This document shows positions 9,466 to 18,661 of a DNA stretch of 43,124 nt, in pieces. Numbering within the stretch: the stretch's first letter is position 1; each line of letters starts with the position of its first letter. The position numbers and the translations under genes are program-made. Source of the DNA: Clostridium polyendosporum (lineage in GTDB: Bacteria; Bacillota; Clostridia; Clostridiales; Clostridiaceae); assembly GCF_018332455.1 (NCBI RefSeq), contig NZ_BOPZ01000029.1, positions 1 through 43,124 of the forward strand, in the 5' to 3' direction. The notes below the pieces were generated by a model that saw nothing but the letters and a program-made list of their open reading frames with translations, was not told the DNA's origin and did no database searches.

Positions 9466-10446
9466 CTAATTTTCTTCATTCTTTAAAGATATTTTGTACT
9501 GATTTAATATTTCTATAACTTTTTTGCTATTATCCTCAGCATTAATTAAATTCTTTACTTCTGTACAATTTTTTAAACCTTTTATATACCATGAAGAATG
9601 TTTTCTCATTTCTCTTACAGCTTTATACTCACCATCATATTTTAAAGCAAGCTCATAATGCCTTATACACATTGCAATTTTTTCTGAAGGCGTAGGATAG
9701 GAAACAGGTTTTCCATCAAGTTTCTCGCCAACCTGTTTAAAAATCCAAGGGTTGCCCATGCTACCTCTAGCGACCATTAAAGCATCACACTTCGTCTCTT
9801 CCTTCATTCTGAGAGCATCCTCAGCAGTAAAAATATCACCATTCCCTATAACAGGAACAGATACCGCTGACTTTACTTGTCTTATGATGTCCCAATCAGC
9901 TTTTCCTTCATACATCTGCTCTCTAGTTCTACCATGTACAGTAATAGCATCTACCCCTGCATCTTCCATCATCTTCGCAAAGTCCACAGCATTTACATTA
10001 TTTTTATCAAAACCCTTCCTAAACTTTACTGTAACAGGTTTTTTTGCAATACTTTTTACCTCTTTTACAATTTGATAAGCAAGCTCTGGAGTTTTCATAA
10101 GAGCTGATCCCTCACCGTTCTTCACAATCTTAGGCGCTGGACATCCCATATTAATATCAATTATACATATATCATCATTATTATTGAAAAATCTATCCGC
10201 CACTTCAGCCATTATCTTAGGATCATTTCCAAACATTTGGACAGCTACTGGCTTTTCTTCATCCGCTATCCTAAGGAGCTGCTGGGTATTTTCACTTCCA
10301 TAGTAAAGTGCCTTTGCACTTACCATCTCAGTATAAACTAATCCACATCCTAACTCCTTACACAGCCCTCTAAATGATATATCTGTAACACCAGCCATAG
10401 GTGCTAAAAATACATTGTTTTTAAACTCTAACTTATCTATTTTCAT
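9466..10446 (-). CDS. dusB: tRNA-dihydrouridine synthase
   Basis: This FMN enzyme reduces uridine to dihydrouridine in tRNA D-loops using NADPH. The TIM barrel begins with [14 protein letters not shown] (13-26). [19 protein letters not shown] carries the catalytic cysteine at about C102. [23 protein letters not shown] and IGNGDIF follow as the FMN-binding strands. A helical C-terminal domain with [11 protein letters not shown] ends the protein. Length is 326 aa, typical of the DusB group. It begins 16 nt after coaX, so they form one operon. The only ribosome-binding site in reach is AGGAG at about 13 nt. Confidence 0.95.
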   Translation of the reverse strand: MKIDKLEFKNNVFLAPMAGVTDISFRGLCKELGCGLVYTEMVSAKALYYGSENTQQLLRIADEEKPVAVQMFGNDPKIMAEVADRFFNNNDDICIIDINMGCPAPKIVKNGEGSALMKTPELAYQIVKEVKSIAKKPVTVKFRKGFDKNNVNAVDFAKMMEDAGVDAITVHGRTREQMYEGKADWDIIRQVKSAVSVPVIGNGDIFTAEDALRMKEETKCDALMVARGSMGNPWIFKQVGEKLDGKPVSYPTPSEKIAMCIRHYELALKYDGEYKAVREMRKHSSWYIKGLKNCTEVKNLINAEDNSKKVIEILNQYKISLKNEEN

Positions 10447-10462
10447 AAGAGAAACTCATCTC

Positions 10463-11242
10463 CTATTCTTTATTCTTTTGGTAAATTATTTTAAGTCCTT
10501 CTAAAGTTAAATCTGGATCAACCTTATCAATTGTTTTTGTCTCTTTTGCAATTAAATTACCTAGTCCTCCTGTTGCTAATACAAATGGTTCATCTTCACC
10601 TAATGCCATCATCTCTTGTTTCATTTTTTTTACTATATATTCAACCTGACCTATATACCCATATATTATACCAGCCTGCATGCTGTTCACGGTATTTTTA
10701 CATATAATTGAATTAGGTTTTTCAAGTTCTATTCTCGGAAGCTTCGCAGCTCTTTCAAATAATGCATCTGCTGATATTTTTAGTCCTGGTACTATGTTTC
10801 CACCAAGGTAGTTTCCGCTTTTTGTTAAAGCACAAAAAGTTGTTGCTGTACCAAAATCTATAATGATTGTACTTTTCTTATATATTTCATGAGCTGCAAC
10901 GGCATTTACAATTCTATCAGCCCCAACTTCTCTAGGATTATCATATTTTATATTTATTCCAGTTTTAATTCCAGGACCAACTATTATAGGTTCCATCTTA
11001 AAACATTTTCTTAACATATGCTCTAAAGAATACATTATATTCGGTACAACAGATGAAAGTATAATTCCTTCTACTTCATGTGGATTAAGATTATACTGTG
11101 CAAAAAGCTGCATAACTTGTATACCATATTCATCTGAAGTCTTCTTTGCATCTGTTGAAATCCTCCAGCTTGCGACATACTTTTGACCTTTATAAACTCC
11201 TAAAACTATATTAGTATTCCCAACATCAACTAACAATATCAT
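10463..11242 (-). CDS. coaX: Type III pantothenate kinase
   Basis: CoaX phosphorylates pantothenate, the first step of coenzyme A synthesis. It belongs to the ASKHA fold: the N-terminus [11 protein letters not shown] holds the phosphate-binding aspartate, [13 protein letters not shown] and [13 protein letters not shown] are core motifs, and [18 protein letters not shown] is the substrate loop. Length is 259 aa with the ATG at 11242, which has GGAGG 8 nt upstream. The five extra codons to 11257 would start at a TTG that lies inside the ribosome-binding site and are rejected. It heads the coaX-dusB-unknown operon and has a leader of about 118 nt with two hairpins. Confidence 0.95.
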   Translation of the reverse strand: MILLVDVGNTNIVLGVYKGQKYVASWRISTDAKKTSDEYGIQVMQLFAQYNLNPHEVEGIILSSVVPNIMYSLEHMLRKCFKMEPIIVGPGIKTGINIKYDNPREVGADRIVNAVAAHEIYKKSTIIIDFGTATTFCALTKSGNYLGGNIVPGLKISADALFERAAKLPRIELEKPNSIICKNTVNSMQAGIIYGYIGQVEYIVKKMKQEMMALGEDEPFVLATGGLGNLIAKETKTIDKVDPDLTLEGLKIIYQKNKE

Positions 11243-11271
11243 GATAAAGTCCTCCAAATTATATATTAAAA

Positions 11272-11341
11272 GCAGCTTTTAAAGCTGCCTAACTTAAACT
11301 TCACCTGGGTTTATACTATCTTGAAGTTTTTTATTTAACAT
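11272..11341 (-). promoter_or_regulatory. Structured leader of coaX with two hairpins and a tiny ORF
   Basis: Between promoter and coaX the minus strand holds an 8-bp stem AAACTTCA/TGAAGTTT (11296-11303 with 11322-11329), then a 7-bp stem GCAGCTT/AAGCTGC (11272-11288) followed by TTTTAATATATAATTT just before the ribosome-binding site. The second hairpin looks like a weak terminator. A 15-codon frame (11294-11341, MLNKKLQDSINPGEV) spans the first hairpin but has no ribosome-binding site. Attenuation is an inference. Confidence 0.4.
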
Positions 11342-11366
11342 AAATACTATTTTAGTTATCAATATA

Positions 11367-11394
11367 ATTTTAACAAGTACATATCTTTTGTCAA
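11367..11394 (-). promoter_or_regulatory. coaX operon promoter
   Basis: On the minus strand TTGACA (11389-11394) and TAAAAT (11367-11372) are 16 bp apart, the same layout as the glyS promoter. The transcript would begin near 11360. Confidence 0.75.
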
Positions 11395-11438
11395 GCTTCT
11401 ACCAAGTTTTCATTATTTCTAATAAGAGTAAATGTAAA

Positions 11439-11472
11439 TCTAGACTTCACTTTGTGAAATAGCAGCAAAATA
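11439..11472 (-). repeat. Interspersed palindromic repeat R1, copy b
   Basis: The gene strand reads GCTGCTATTTCACAAAGTGA directly after the deaD terminator. The flank beyond the palindrome (AGTCTAGATTT) is more diverged than in other copies. Confidence 0.7.
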
Positions 11473-11476
11473 AGCG

Positions 11477-11500
11477 AAAACTCAGCTTACACTGAGTTTT
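11477..11500 (-). terminator. Rho-independent terminator downstream of deaD
   Basis: A perfect 9-bp stem AAAACTCAG/CTGAGTTTT with a 6-nt loop is followed by CGCTTATTTT on the minus strand. It lies about 120 nt past the deaD stop; the sequence between is AT-rich with no gene. Confidence 0.8.
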
Positions 11501-11621
11501 CTTCTGCATTACAGTTCTAATTAAATTATAAATACTTAAGTTTATAATCATTTTAGAATATTATTTAAACAAAAAATTATATTTCGTTTACTAAACTATT
11601 ATGAATTATATAAGGTTCTGT

Positions 11622-13253
11622 TTAATTACTTTTTCTTCTACCTCTAGTAGTGCTGCCCTTTGCACCCTTCTTCTGAGCAAGTTCCATATTTATTCTTACT
11701 CCCTTTACTTTGCTCTTACTCATAACATCTATCACCTTGTTTGCATATGCTTCTGGTATTTCGAAGAAAGTATACTTATCATAAATATCTATAGTACCTA
11801 TTTCTTTACCTGCTATTCCTGTTTCGCTAGCTATTGCTTTAACTAAGTCTTGAGGTCTTAACTTCTTATCTCTACCTATATTAACAAACATTCTAGCCAT
11901 ACCAGAATCTTTAGCCCATGTAGATTTAGTTGATGAAGTCTCCATTTGGATTTCTTCTACATCAGATATCTTTAATTCTCTCTCAAGCATAGCTGCTGCG
12001 AGTTCTATTGGAGAAACTCCTTCAGTATGTAGTTTTTCTATAACAGACATATATTTCTTATGTTTTCCTTCTTCTAATTGCTTCTTAATTTCATCAATAA
12101 ATACATTAGTTTTTACTTCTTCTACATCTTTTAATGTAGGAATTTTTTCAGGCTCCATTTTCTTTTTTGTATAATTCACTATGTCTCTTAAATCACGCAT
12201 CTGTCTTGAATTTACTAATGTAAAGGAAGTACCTTGTCTTCCTGCTCTACCTGTTCTTCCTATTCTATGTACGTAGTATTCTTCATGATTAGGTACATCA
12301 TAGTTAAATACCATTTCAACATCATCGATATCAAGACCTCTAGCAGCTACATCCGTTGCTATAAGAATCCTTACATCTCCTTGTCTAAACTTTTCTATAA
12401 CATTACTTCTAACTGACTGTTTCATATCACCATGAATTTTATCAGCGCTATATCCTCTAGATTGTAAAGCATCAGTTAATTCATCAACTTTCATTTTTGT
12501 ATTACAGAAAATTAAAGAAAGCTTAGGATTATGTATATCAAGAAGTCTTGAAACTACTTCTGATTTATCCTTATCTTTAACTTCTACATATTTTTGAGTA
12601 ATGTTTGGAGTAGTTACTTCCTTGTTCTCAATTTTTATCTTCTCAGGATTATTTAAGTGCTTCTTAATTATATCCATTATTGTAGGCTTTATAGTAGCTG
12701 AGAATAGTAACTTTTGTATAGGTTGATCTATACTGTTCATTACTTCCTCAATGTCATCTCTAAAGCCCATATTTAACATTTCGTCAGCTTCATCTAGTAC
12801 TAAAGTAGTTAAGTTATTCAGCTTAATAGTACCTCTTCTCATATGATCCATTACTCTACCTGGTGTACCAACTATTATTTGAACACCTCTTTTAATACCT
12901 TTTATTTGTCTTTCCATGGAATCTCCACCATATACTGAAAGAATTCTTAAGTCTTTTTTATGTTTTGCAAGTTTAACGAACTCTTCAGCAACCTGAATTG
13001 CTAACTCTCTTGTAGGACAAAGTACTAAAACTTGAATTTCTTTTTTGCTTGTATCTACTTTATCTATTGTTGGTATTGCAAAAGCCCCTGTTTTTCCTGT
13101 TCCTGTCTGCGCTTGTCCGAAAACATCTTTTCCATCTAAAATTACTGGGATTGATTGTGCCTGTATTGGCGTTGCATACTCAAACCCCATATCTGTTAAC
13201 GCACTGTTAACTTCAACTGATAAATTTAATTCACTAAATCTTACCTTACTCAT
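11622..13253 (-). CDS. deaD: DEAD-box RNA helicase, DeaD/CshA type
   Basis: This ATP-dependent RNA helicase acts in ribosome assembly and mRNA turnover and is often induced by cold. It has a Q motif (FEYATPIQAQSIP), Walker A AQTGTGKT (48-55), PTRELAIQ, GTPGRV, DEAD (154-157), SAT (185-187) and HRIGRTGRAGR. A linker follows, then a C-terminal DbpA-type RNA-binding domain from about residue 455 (RMFVNIGRDKKLRPQDLVKAI) and a basic tail ending GSTTRGRRKSN. Length is 543 aa. The ATG has AAGGAG 8 nt upstream. It is a single-gene unit with a leader of about 395 nt containing a terminator-like hairpin, which suggests post-initiation control. Confidence 0.95.
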   Translation of the reverse strand: MSKVRFSELNLSVEVNSALTDMGFEYATPIQAQSIPVILDGKDVFGQAQTGTGKTGAFAIPTIDKVDTSKKEIQVLVLCPTRELAIQVAEEFVKLAKHKKDLRILSVYGGDSMERQIKGIKRGVQIIVGTPGRVMDHMRRGTIKLNNLTTLVLDEADEMLNMGFRDDIEEVMNSIDQPIQKLLFSATIKPTIMDIIKKHLNNPEKIKIENKEVTTPNITQKYVEVKDKDKSEVVSRLLDIHNPKLSLIFCNTKMKVDELTDALQSRGYSADKIHGDMKQSVRSNVIEKFRQGDVRILIATDVAARGLDIDDVEMVFNYDVPNHEEYYVHRIGRTGRAGRQGTSFTLVNSRQMRDLRDIVNYTKKKMEPEKIPTLKDVEEVKTNVFIDEIKKQLEEGKHKKYMSVIEKLHTEGVSPIELAAAMLERELKISDVEEIQMETSSTKSTWAKDSGMARMFVNIGRDKKLRPQDLVKAIASETGIAGKEIGTIDIYDKYTFFEIPEAYANKVIDVMSKSKVKGVRINMELAQKKGAKGSTTRGRRKSN

Positions 13254-13476
13254 CTATTATCTCCTTTAACATTTAAATTCTAGTATTTATTTTCCATAAT
13301 AAAACATACATCTAAATCCAATAAATAGACAGGTTCGTAATTAAACATTGAATTTAGAAAAACTATTGAATACTAAGGGCATTTTTCCAATTTATTAACC
13401 ATTAAACTTTTATATCTTCACTATTATTTTATCCAACTAATATTATTTAAATTCTGATGTTAATTTTTTTCAGCAC

Positions 13477-13530
13477 AAAAAGTCGAATTAAAAATCCTGA
13501 TTATTTCATAAAAGGATTTTCAAACTCGAC
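13477..13530 (-). promoter_or_regulatory. Terminator-like hairpin in the deaD leader (possible attenuator)
   Basis: On the minus strand GTCGA...AAAATCC pairs with GGATTTT...TCGAC across an internal loop (arms 13482-13497 and 13514-13530), and TTTTT follows at 13477-13481. It lies between the deaD promoter and start, about 230 nt before the ATG, so many transcripts could end here. It could instead be a backup terminator for fhs read-through. Confidence 0.6.
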
Positions 13531-13654
13531 CACTGAAATTCTCTATCCCCAAAGTTCATAAAACTACCAAAAACCCTAAAATTTTAAATTAATATTCTGT
13601 AATAAGTAGAATCACCGTTAATATTCAAAAAAATATACTCTACTACGAATTTTC

Positions 13655-13683
13655 ATTGTATCATATACGCATTTTTATGTCAA
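13655..13683 (-). promoter_or_regulatory. deaD promoter
   Basis: On the minus strand TTGACA (13678-13683) and TACAAT (13655-13660) are 17 bp apart. Transcription would start near 13648, giving a roughly 395-nt leader. Confidence 0.75.
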
Positions 13684-13730
13684 AATATTAATCTATAATC
13701 TTACAGGTTATTTTTTAAATAATATTTAAT

Positions 13731-13763
13731 AAAAATCGACAGGTTTGATATACCTGTCGATTT
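13731..13763 (-). terminator. Rho-independent terminator of fhs
   Basis: A perfect 11-bp stem AAATCGACAGG with its complement, followed by TTTTTATT on the minus strand, begins about 9 nt past the fhs stop. Confidence 0.92.
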
Positions 13764-13771
13764 AACTAACA

Positions 13772-15442
13772 TTAGAATAAACCTACTATTTCTCCATCTT
13801 CTAATATATCCATCTTATTTGCAGCAGGAACCTTTGGAAGTCCTGGCATAGTCATTACATCACCTGTTTGAACAACTATAAATCCAGCTCCATTAGACAC
13901 TCTAACTTCCTTAACTGTTATCTCAAACCCTTCTGGTCTTCCTAACAGTGATGGATTATCTGCTAATGAATATTGCGTTTTAGCCATACATATTGGAAGC
14001 TTATCTAACCCAAAGCCTTCAAGCTCACTAATTTGTCTTGATGCTGCAGGCGTATATATAACTCCGTTAGCACCATAAATTTCTTTTGCTATTATTGCTA
14101 CTTTTTCCTTAATAGTTAACTTTTCATCATATATTGGAGCAAAGCTTACCTTTTCTTCTTCCATTGTTTGAATTACTTTTTCTGCAAGGTCTAAACCACC
14201 TTCTCCACCTTTAGCCCAAACATCCGCAAGTGAAACCTTAACACCTGCAGCTTCACAGAACTGATGAATAAAGTTTACTTCTTCTTCGCTATCAGTTATA
14301 AACTTATTTATAGCAACAACTACAGGAACTCCAAACTTTCTAACATTTTCAATTTGCTTTTCTAAATTCTTAATCCCCTTTGCTAATGCTTCAACATTAG
14401 GGGTATTTAACTCATCCTTCTTTACTCCACCATGGTGCTTTAATGCTCTTACTGTTGCAACTAATACTACACAGTCTGGCTTTAATCCACCATATCTACA
14501 TTTTATATCAAAGAACTTTTCTGCTCCAAGGTCTGCGCCAAAGCCAGCTTCTGTAACTGCATAATCTCCAATTTTCAATGCCATTTTTGTTGCTAATACC
14601 GAGTTGCATCCATGAGCAATATTTGCGAATGGTCCACCATGAATTATTGCTGGTGTATTTTCTAGAGTTTGAACAAGATTTGGTTTTACAGCATCCTTCA
14701 TTAAAAGTGCCATAGCTCCCTGAACTCCAAGATCCTTTGCATATACTGGCTGACCATCTAGGTTATAAGCAACTAAAATATTGCCCATTCTTTCCTTTAA
14801 ATCTTTAAGATCTGATGCAAGGCATAAAATTGCCATGATTTCTGAAGCAACAGTTATCATAAAACCATCTTCTCTTACAAAACCATTAGCTTTTCCACCC
14901 ATACCAATTACTATGCTTCTTAAAGATCTGTCATTCATATCCATAACTCTCTTAAAGATTATTCTTCTTGAATCTATTCTAAGACTATTACCTTGATGAA
15001 TATGATTATCTATTGCAGCTGATAAAAGATTATTAGCTGCTGTTATAGCATGCATATCTCCTGTAAAATGAAGGTTAATATCTTCCATTGGAACAACTTG
15101 TGCATATCCGCCCCCAGCTGCTCCTCCTTTAACTCCAAACACTGGCCCAAGTGATGGTTCTCTTAAAGCTATAACAGCATTCTTTCCAGTTCTAGAAAGT
15201 GCCTGACCAAGTCCTACTGTTACAGTTGATTTACCTTCTCCTGCTGGAGTTGGATTAATAGCAGTAACAAGGATAAGCTTACCATCCTTTTTGTCCTTAT
15301 TTCTTTGAAGAACGTCTAAATTGATCTTACATTTGTATTTTCCATAAAGTTCGATGTCATCTTCAGTAAGACCCATCTTTTCTGCAACCTTAATTATAGG
15401 TTCCATTTTTGCACTTTGAGCTATTTCAATATCACTTCTCAT
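13772..15442 (-). CDS. fhs: Formate--tetrahydrofolate ligase
   Basis: This cytoplasmic enzyme makes 10-formyl-tetrahydrofolate from formate, THF and ATP. It feeds purine and fMet-tRNA synthesis and serves amino-acid-fermenting or acetogenic metabolism in clostridia. The 556-aa protein has the P-loop-like [18 protein letters not shown] (67-84), [21 protein letters not shown] (a family signature), FTGDMHAI and the C-terminal [15 protein letters not shown]. Length matches the family. GAGGGG lies 9 nt before the ATG. It has its own terminator and a long upstream region without another gene, so it is probably monocistronic. Confidence 0.97.
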   Translation of the reverse strand: MRSDIEIAQSAKMEPIIKVAEKMGLTEDDIELYGKYKCKINLDVLQRNKDKKDGKLILVTAINPTPAGEGKSTVTVGLGQALSRTGKNAVIALREPSLGPVFGVKGGAAGGGYAQVVPMEDINLHFTGDMHAITAANNLLSAAIDNHIHQGNSLRIDSRRIIFKRVMDMNDRSLRSIVIGMGGKANGFVREDGFMITVASEIMAILCLASDLKDLKERMGNILVAYNLDGQPVYAKDLGVQGAMALLMKDAVKPNLVQTLENTPAIIHGGPFANIAHGCNSVLATKMALKIGDYAVTEAGFGADLGAEKFFDIKCRYGGLKPDCVVLVATVRALKHHGGVKKDELNTPNVEALAKGIKNLEKQIENVRKFGVPVVVAINKFITDSEEEVNFIHQFCEAAGVKVSLADVWAKGGEGGLDLAEKVIQTMEEEKVSFAPIYDEKLTIKEKVAIIAKEIYGANGVIYTPAASRQISELEGFGLDKLPICMAKTQYSLADNPSLLGRPEGFEITVKEVRVSNGAGFIVVQTGDVMTMPGLPKVPAANKMDILEDGEIVGLF

Positions 15443-15808
15443 TTAATAGCACCCCTCTTTTCATTTCATATATACTTTATTTAAAAATTCTTCAGTATTA
15501 ACTATGTATCTTGTATGGATTCTTTCCCCAATTTTTCTATGTTCATCTCATACTTCTACTCTAAAAACTATTTTTCCCTATCTCTAGAAGTTCAGCGTAA
15601 CATATCTATTTTCTTCTATAATTCACATTTTAATTCATCCTTGATATTGTTTCCAATACGAATAGTTACAACAATCATTATATCATCAATACGTATAAAA
15701 TAAAATATTTTATCGAAAATTGTTTTATATAGTCGTATTGTTTTTCGTAATATAACATATATTATATAAAATTTATGCTTAAACATACACCTTATTTTAG
15801 TAAGTGAC
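15443..15808 (-). other. fhs upstream region
   Basis: This 366-bp gap holds the fhs control region. A TATAAT lies near 15676-15682 on the minus strand with no good -35. It is flanked by CAATACG and CGTATTG, which form a separated inverted repeat. The expected leader of about 230 nt can form ACTTCTA/TAGAAGT (near 15555-15595). I do not recognise a riboswitch, including the THF class. A 62-codon plus-strand frame at 15515-15703 looks non-coding. No clear terminator for the ybaK-like gene is seen. Confidence 0.4.
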
Positions 15809-16285
15809 TTATTTTACTATATCTTCAAGTTTAGCTTCAATAACTTTAGCTAATTGTGATGTTAATAGTTCTATTTGTATACCTATCTTTCCTCCACTAA
15901 CAACAATCTCTTCTATTTTAGAAGCACTAGCATCAATAAAAGTTGTATAATTCTTCTTCATCCCTACAGGAGAACAACCTCCTCTAATGTAGCCTGTGAA
16001 CTTTAAAATATCCTTAACTGGTATCATATCAACCTTCTTCTCTTCAGCAACTTTTGCAGCTTTTTTCAAATCAAGCTCTTCTTTAACAGGTATTATAAAA
16101 ACATAAATATTCTTACTGTTTCCCTGAGCCACTAATGTCTTATAAACAACACTTGGGCTCTTACCTATTTTTTCTGAAACTGAAATACCATCTATTTTTC
16201 CATCATTGTTATCATAGGTAATGACATTGTAATCTATTTTTTTTTGATCAAGAATACGCATAGCATTCGTTTTAATTTTGGACAT
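15809..16285 (-). CDS. ybaK: YbaK/EbsC-family Cys-tRNA(Pro) deacylase
   Basis: Proteins of this family hydrolyse mischarged Cys-tRNA(Pro), a free-standing editing function. The 158-aa protein carries the family core: VYKTLVAQGNSKNIYVFIIPVKEELDLKKAAKVAEEKKV, then FTGYIRGGCSPVGMKKNYTTFID, the active-site GGCSPVG block, and VSGGKIGIQIELL. The start is MSKIKTNAM at 16285, with GAAGGGAG 8 nt upstream; the 20 extra residues of the longer frame lack a ribosome-binding site. It is flanked by intergenic repeats and has no obvious partner genes. The specificity is inferred from the family. Confidence 0.9.
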   Translation of the reverse strand: MSKIKTNAMRILDQKKIDYNVITYDNNDGKIDGISVSEKIGKSPSVVYKTLVAQGNSKNIYVFIIPVKEELDLKKAAKVAEEKKVDMIPVKDILKFTGYIRGGCSPVGMKKNYTTFIDASASKIEEIVVSGGKIGIQIELLTSQLAKVIEAKLEDIVK

Positions 16286-16350
16286 TTCAAAAACTCCCTT
16301 CAAATAATCCAATATTTTTTTTCTAAAATAACATTCAATAGACATCTAGT

Positions 16351-16400
16351 CTATTAAAGATACATAACTTCAATCCTTAAACAATCCTTAAACAATTCAT
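16351..16400 (-). repeat. Interspersed repeat R2, copy a
   Basis: The gene strand reads ATGAATTGTTTAAGGATTG, then an extra TTTAAGGATTG (an 11-bp duplication), then AAGTTATGTATCTTTAATAG. Similar sequence occurs at 16659-16680 and 26243-26280, each time near an R1 repeat. Confidence 0.65.
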
Positions 16401-16401
16401 A

Positions 16402-16433
16402 AATATTTCACTTTATGAAATAGTAGAAAACAA
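16402..16433 (-). repeat. Interspersed palindromic repeat R1, copy c
   Basis: The gene strand reads CTACTATTTCATAAAGTGAA straight after the tRNA-Ala terminator and runs directly into repeat R2. Confidence 0.75.
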
Positions 16434-16458
16434 AAAAGGTCGTATCTAATACGACCTT
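16432..16458 (-). terminator. Terminator of tRNA-Ala
   Basis: A perfect 10-bp stem AAGGTCGTAT/ATACGACCTT with a 3-nt loop is followed by T-rich sequence on the minus strand. Its first base is the final A of the encoded CCA, so the tRNA and terminator abut without a spacer. Confidence 0.92.
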
Positions 16459-16534
16459 GGTGGAGATAATGGGACTCGAACCCACGGCCTCTTGAATGCC
16501 ATTCAAGCACTCTCCCAAACTGAGCTATATCCCC
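16458..16534 (-). tRNA. tRNA-Ala(GGC)
   Basis: A complete cloverleaf has GGGGATA and TATCTCC acceptor arms (with a G-U pair), anticodon loop ATGGCAT with anticodon GGC, and an encoded CCA. It is a solitary tRNA with its own promoter and terminator. Confidence 0.97.
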
Positions 16535-16552
16535 ACATATAGTTATATTATT

Positions 16553-16580
16553 ATTATACAATATTTGTTAAATTTATCAA
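16553..16580 (-). promoter_or_regulatory. tRNA-Ala promoter
   Basis: On the minus strand TTGATA (16575-16580) and TATAAT (16553-16558) are 16 bp apart, 19 bp upstream of the tRNA. Confidence 0.75.
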
Positions 16581-16658
16581 GCAAATTATATAAAGTTAAA
16601 CAATTATCGAACTTATATATAATGAATTATAAATTCGTTTATCCATAAAATATACCCC

Positions 16659-16700
16659 TTCAATCCTTAAACAATTCATTAATAGCAAAATTAATAGACA
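16659..16700 (-). repeat. Interspersed repeat R2, copy b
   Basis: The gene strand contains ATGAATTGTTTAAGGATTGA, matching the other R2 copies over about 22 bp, then diverges. It is separated from R1 copy d by about 35 bp. Confidence 0.6.
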
Positions 16701-16713
16701 TCAAAACCATTAA

Positions 16714-16750
16714 ATTGAAGCCAGATTTCACTTTATTAAATAGCAACAAA
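16714..16750 (-). repeat. Interspersed palindromic repeat R1, copy d
   Basis: The gene strand reads TTGCTATTTAATAAAGTGAA and then ATCTGGCTTCAA right after the ftsH terminator. The palindrome is partly degraded (TTTAAT instead of TTTCAT). Confidence 0.7.
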
Positions 16751-16785
16751 TTAAAACCCACAAGCTTCCCGCCTGTGGGTTTTAA
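16751..16785 (-). terminator. Rho-independent terminator of ftsH
   Basis: A 12-bp stem TTAAAACCCACA and its complement begins immediately after the ftsH stop codon. The T-run TTTTAATTT on the minus strand is part of the stem's end. Confidence 0.9.
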
Positions 16786-18588
16786 TTATGCATTATTAAA
16801 TAATTCTTCGAATTCATTAGCTTCAAGCTTTTCTTTTTCTAGAAGTGCTTGTGCTACTGCGTGAAGCTTAGTCATATTTTCATTTAGAAGTTTCTCTGCT
16901 TTCTCATAAGCTTCATCTATAAGACCTTTTATCTCTCTATCTATCTTAGCTCCAATTTGTTCACTGAAGTTTCTGCTTCTTCCTATATCTCTGCCTAGAA
17001 ATACTTCATTATGATCACTACCAAATGAAATTGGTCCAAGGTCTTCACTCATGCCATATTCCATAACCATACTTCTAGCAATATGACTTGCTCTATCAAT
17101 ATCATTCTTAGCACCAGTACTTATATCTCCGATAATAAGCTTTTCAGCAACTCTTCCTCCAAGAAGTCCTATCATTTCATCCTTTAGCTTTGACTTAGAA
17201 GTATAACTTCTATCTTCTTTCGGAAGATGCATAGTGTATCCACCAGCCATACCTCTTGGTATTATGCTTATTTGATGAACTGGATCAGCATTCGGAAGAA
17301 GTTTCATTACTACTGCGTGACCAGCTTCATGGTATGCAGTAAGCTTTCTATCATGTTCACTTATAACTCTACTCTTCTTTTCTGGACCAGCAATAACTCT
17401 TGTAATTGCCTCTTCCATCTCTTCCATAGTTATAAGCTTTCTACTTCTTCTAACAGATAAAAGTGCTGCTTCGTTCGTTAAGTTTTCTAAATCTGCTCCA
17501 GTAAAGCCTGGAGTTCTCTTTGCAAGTATATTTAAGTTTATATCCTCTGAAAGTGGTTTATTTCTAGTATGAACTTTAAGTATTTCTTCTCTTCCTTTAA
17601 CGTCAGGAGCTCCAACCACTATCTGTCTGTCAAATCTACCTGGTCTTAATAATGCAGGATCTAAGATATCAGGTCTATTTGTAGCAGCAATCATTATGAT
17701 TCCTTCATTAACTCCAAACCCATCCATTTCAACTAACAGTTGGTTTAATGTCTGCTCTCTTTCATCATGTCCTCCACCTAAACCAGCACCTCTTTGTCTA
17801 CCAACAGCATCGATTTCGTCAATAAATACAATACATGGAGAATTCTTCTTAGCCTGCTCAAATAGATCTCTTACTCTTGAAGCACCTACTCCTACAAACA
17901 TTTCCACAAAATCTGAACCCGATATGCTAAAGAATGGTACTCCAGCTTCTCCAGCAATAGCTTTTGCAAGAAGTGTTTTACCTGTTCCTGGAGGACCAAC
18001 TAAAAGTACTCCTTTTGGTATTCTTGCTCCCATCTCAATGTATTTCTTAGGCTGCTTCAAGAAATCGACGATCTCTTCAAGCTCAGCTTTCTCTTCATCG
18101 GCTCCTGCAACATCTTTAAAAGTTATTCTCTTTTTATCAAGAGTAGCCATTTTTGCTCTACTCTTACCAAAATTCATAACTCCTCTACTGCCACCTCCAC
18201 TTTGTGACTGCTGCATGAATATGAAAAAGAAAGCTAAAAATAATACAATTACCAAAATTGTTGGTATTATTTGAACCCATGCTGAAATATTAGTTGGTGG
18301 TTCAAATAATACTGTTACATTTGGTTTATAATTTTCCTTTAATAATATATTCAATGTTTCAACAGGAACAAAAGTACTGAAATTCTTACCACTTGATAAT
18401 GTTCCTTCAATGGTCATCTTATCCTGTTTAACACGTATACTTTTTACTTCATCACTAATCCATTTCTGCTGAAATTCACTATAAGGTATATTACTTCCTA
18501 CATCTCCGCTTTTTACAAGAAAAACAGCAGAAACAATAACCATTATCATTACTACAATCCAGGCCGTTAAGCTTGAGAACTTTTTCAT
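16786..18588 (-). CDS. ftsH: ATP-dependent zinc metalloprotease FtsH
   Basis: FtsH is a membrane-anchored hexameric protease that removes damaged membrane proteins and short-lived regulators. In spore formers it also affects entry into sporulation. The protein has two membrane helices (about 8-26 and 104-126) flanking an extracytoplasmic domain. The AAA+ module follows, with Walker A GPPGTGKT (198-205), Walker B VFIDEIDA and the second region of homology ([22 protein letters not shown]). The zinc site is HEAGH (420-424). Length is 600 aa, slightly short because the tail after the protease domain is brief. It lies 73 nt after hpt in the conserved tilS-hpt-ftsH order. Confidence 0.97.
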   Translation of the reverse strand: MKKFSSLTAWIVVMIMVIVSAVFLVKSGDVGSNIPYSEFQQKWISDEVKSIRVKQDKMTIEGTLSSGKNFSTFVPVETLNILLKENYKPNVTVLFEPPTNISAWVQIIPTILVIVLFLAFFFIFMQQSQSGGGSRGVMNFGKSRAKMATLDKKRITFKDVAGADEEKAELEEIVDFLKQPKKYIEMGARIPKGVLLVGPPGTGKTLLAKAIAGEAGVPFFSISGSDFVEMFVGVGASRVRDLFEQAKKNSPCIVFIDEIDAVGRQRGAGLGGGHDEREQTLNQLLVEMDGFGVNEGIIMIAATNRPDILDPALLRPGRFDRQIVVGAPDVKGREEILKVHTRNKPLSEDINLNILAKRTPGFTGADLENLTNEAALLSVRRSRKLITMEEMEEAITRVIAGPEKKSRVISEHDRKLTAYHEAGHAVVMKLLPNADPVHQISIIPRGMAGGYTMHLPKEDRSYTSKSKLKDEMIGLLGGRVAEKLIIGDISTGAKNDIDRASHIARSMVMEYGMSEDLGPISFGSDHNEVFLGRDIGRSRNFSEQIGAKIDREIKGLIDEAYEKAEKLLNENMTKLHAVAQALLEKEKLEANEFEELFNNA

Positions 18589-18661
18589 ATTAGGCCCCCC
18601 TCTCTTCTCACTACTAAAAATTTTACCATACCATTATTTTATTTACAATAATTAGTAATTA

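Noticed and set aside
11294-11341. Annotating the 15-codon frame before coaX as a gene
   Set aside because: It lacks a ribosome-binding site and may arise by chance. It is mentioned only as part of the leader.
15443-15700. THF riboswitch before fhs
   Set aside because: The expected conserved cores of the class are not seen. Only a weak hairpin and an inverted repeat are present.
15515-15703. A 62-codon plus-strand frame upstream of fhs
   Set aside because: It is hydrophobic, low in complexity and lacks a ribosome-binding site. It covers the likely fhs leader on the other strand.
17696-18274. A 192-codon plus-strand frame opposite ftsH
   Set aside because: It is the mirror of the well-supported ftsH frame, with Pro- and Ser-rich composition and no ribosome-binding site or homology.
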